A stretch of 5,517 nucleotides of DNA from Chloroflexia bacterium (GTDB lineage: Bacteria; Chloroflexota; Chloroflexia; Thermobaculales; Thermobaculaceae). The first letter of the stretch is position 1. Each line of letters opens with the position of its first letter. The stretch lies in the NCBI GenBank assembly GCA_013695265.1, contig JACDAU010000152.1:1-5517 (forward strand), given 5' to 3'. The notes beneath the pieces are model-generated. The model was given only the letters and a program-made list of their open reading frames with translations, was not told the DNA's origin and made no database searches. Position numbers and translations under genes: made by a program. Positions 4,902 to 5,517 of this stretch are shown piece by piece.

Positions 4902-5517
4902 ATGCGGACGGAACCCGACATCTCCAGAGAGGCGCTCGCCGCGCTGCTGTTGCGCGAGTACGGGGTGGAGGCGGTGCGCTTCACCTTTATACCCAAGGGC
5001 TTTGGCTCTCACCTGTACGCAGCGCATCTTGCGGATGGTGGCCGCTTCTTCGTGAAGATGGTGCGCCCCGACCCAGCGCCGATGGTTGCGAGCGACCCCG
5101 CGTTTTATCTGCCGCTCACGTGGAACCTGTATCACAAGGGGCTCTACCGCAACCTGTCGTATCCGCTGCGCACCCGTTCGGGGGAGTTCGTCAGCAGTTT
5201 CGCCGGCAGGCCGCTCGTGGTGTTCCCATTCATCGAGGGGGAGACTTTGGAGGATGACAACCTCTGGACCGACGCGCTTTTCGCGACGCTCGGTCACGCG
5301 GTCGGCACGATCCACCGCAGCACGCCGGAGATCGGCGTCGAGCAGCCGTTCGTGGAGGACTATGAGGTGCGCTTCCGTCCCCTGCTACTCGATGCGATCC
5401 CTGAGCTTCGGGACACGGGGGGCGAGGAGAGCGCGGGCAGGCGGGCGCTCCGGGACGCGCTCCTGCCGCACGAAGCCGAGATGCGCTCCCACCTTGACCG
5501 CCTGGCGGAGTTGCAGG
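4902..5517 (+). CDS. Phosphotransferase (APH/choline-kinase-like fold), 5' part, cut by window end
   Basis: The frame opens at ATG 4902 behind a strong GGAGGT (4890-4895, 6-base spacing) and is still open at the window edge after 205 residues. The N-lobe of a kinase-like fold is visible: a Gly-rich turn KGFGSHLY (32-39), then a strand with FFVKM, where Lys52 should bind the ATP phosphates. PLVVFPFIEGETL (104-116) looks like the hinge linking the lobes, and TLGHAVGTIHRSTP (129-142) like the helix that follows it. The catalytic HGD-type loop and the metal-binding Asp would lie beyond the window, so activity cannot be confirmed. Related families phosphorylate aminoglycosides or spectinomycin, choline, homoserine, methylthioribose and other small molecules; the substrate cannot be told. 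It follows a repeat-filled gap of 328 bases after pgl and is unlikely to belong to that operon. Confidence 0.8.
   Translation, partial: MRTEPDISREALAALLLREYGVEAVRFTFIPKGFGSHLYAAHLADGGRFFVKMVRPDPAPMVASDPAFYLPLTWNLYHKGLYRNLSYPLRTRSGEFVSSFAGRPLVVFPFIEGETLEDDNLWTDALFATLGHAVGTIHRSTPEIGVEQPFVEDYEVRFRPLLLDAIPELRDTGGEESAGRRALRDALLPHEAEMRSHLDRLAELQ

Noticed and set aside
4820..5257. Open frames on the + strand overlapping the kinase gene in other frames (for example 4789-5055 and 4820-5257).
   Set aside because: They start inside the inverted-repeat element and overlap the kinase gene in frames without domain similarity; the frame from 4902 has the ribosome binding site and the kinase motifs.
1..5517. 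CRISPR array, tRNA, rRNA, or phage/defence system.
   Set aside because: No regularly spaced direct repeats, no tRNA-like TTCGA arm with matching stems, no rRNA sequence, and no defence or phage protein motifs were seen.

Overview
The window is GC-rich bacterial DNA. It carries a compact pentose-phosphate operon on the + strand, flanked on both sides by repeat-laden intergenic DNA. The trio zwf-opcA-pgl, with a true OpcA, is known from Actinobacteria, Cyanobacteria and Chloroflexota. The protein sequences, the YeeE-like relic and the short palindromic intergenic repeats point most to Chloroflexota (Thermomicrobia/Sphaerobacter-like), but this placement is an inference from memory of these families and not a computed phylogeny.

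Layout. Positions 1-495 hold no convincing gene. They contain an inverted pair of 32-bp repeats (156-187 and 326-357) around an AT-rich palindrome, then several GC-rich hairpins. Positions 496-930 encode the second half of a YeeE/YedE-type (thiosulfate/sulfur transport) membrane protein. It lacks a clear start, has an altered Cys-Pro motif and a tail that runs into a repeat, so it is probably a relic. Positions 931-1121 hold another copy of the 32-bp-type repeat and the zwf leader. The operon follows: zwf (1122-2672, glucose-6-phosphate dehydrogenase), opcA (2733-3833, G6PDH assembly/effector protein) and pgl (3833-4573, 6-phosphogluconolactonase). The stop of opcA and the start of pgl share one base (TAATG). 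Positions 4574-4901 are intergenic and hold a third copy of the GGGCGTTCA palindrome, nested hairpins, a fourth copy of the dispersed repeat and a classic GTCATCCCGA...CGGAATGAC inverted-repeat element. From 4902 to the end runs the 5' part of an APH/choline-kinase-like phosphotransferase gene, cut by the window edge.

Function. Zwf oxidises glucose-6-phosphate to 6-phosphogluconolactone with reduction of NADP, OpcA assists assembly and activity of Zwf, and Pgl hydrolyses the lactone. The operon therefore covers the first two steps of the oxidative pentose phosphate pathway and supplies NADPH. No gnd gene is visible here. The kinase at the right end has its own strong ribosome binding site and lies behind repeats, so it is probably a separate unit.

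The least ordinary content is the non-coding DNA: two short repeat families (a GGGCGTTCA palindrome and a CCCCACAC...GAAACGAGCAACGAGAA element) recur several times. They occur in the same order and orientation on both sides of the operon. I found no new protein system in the window.
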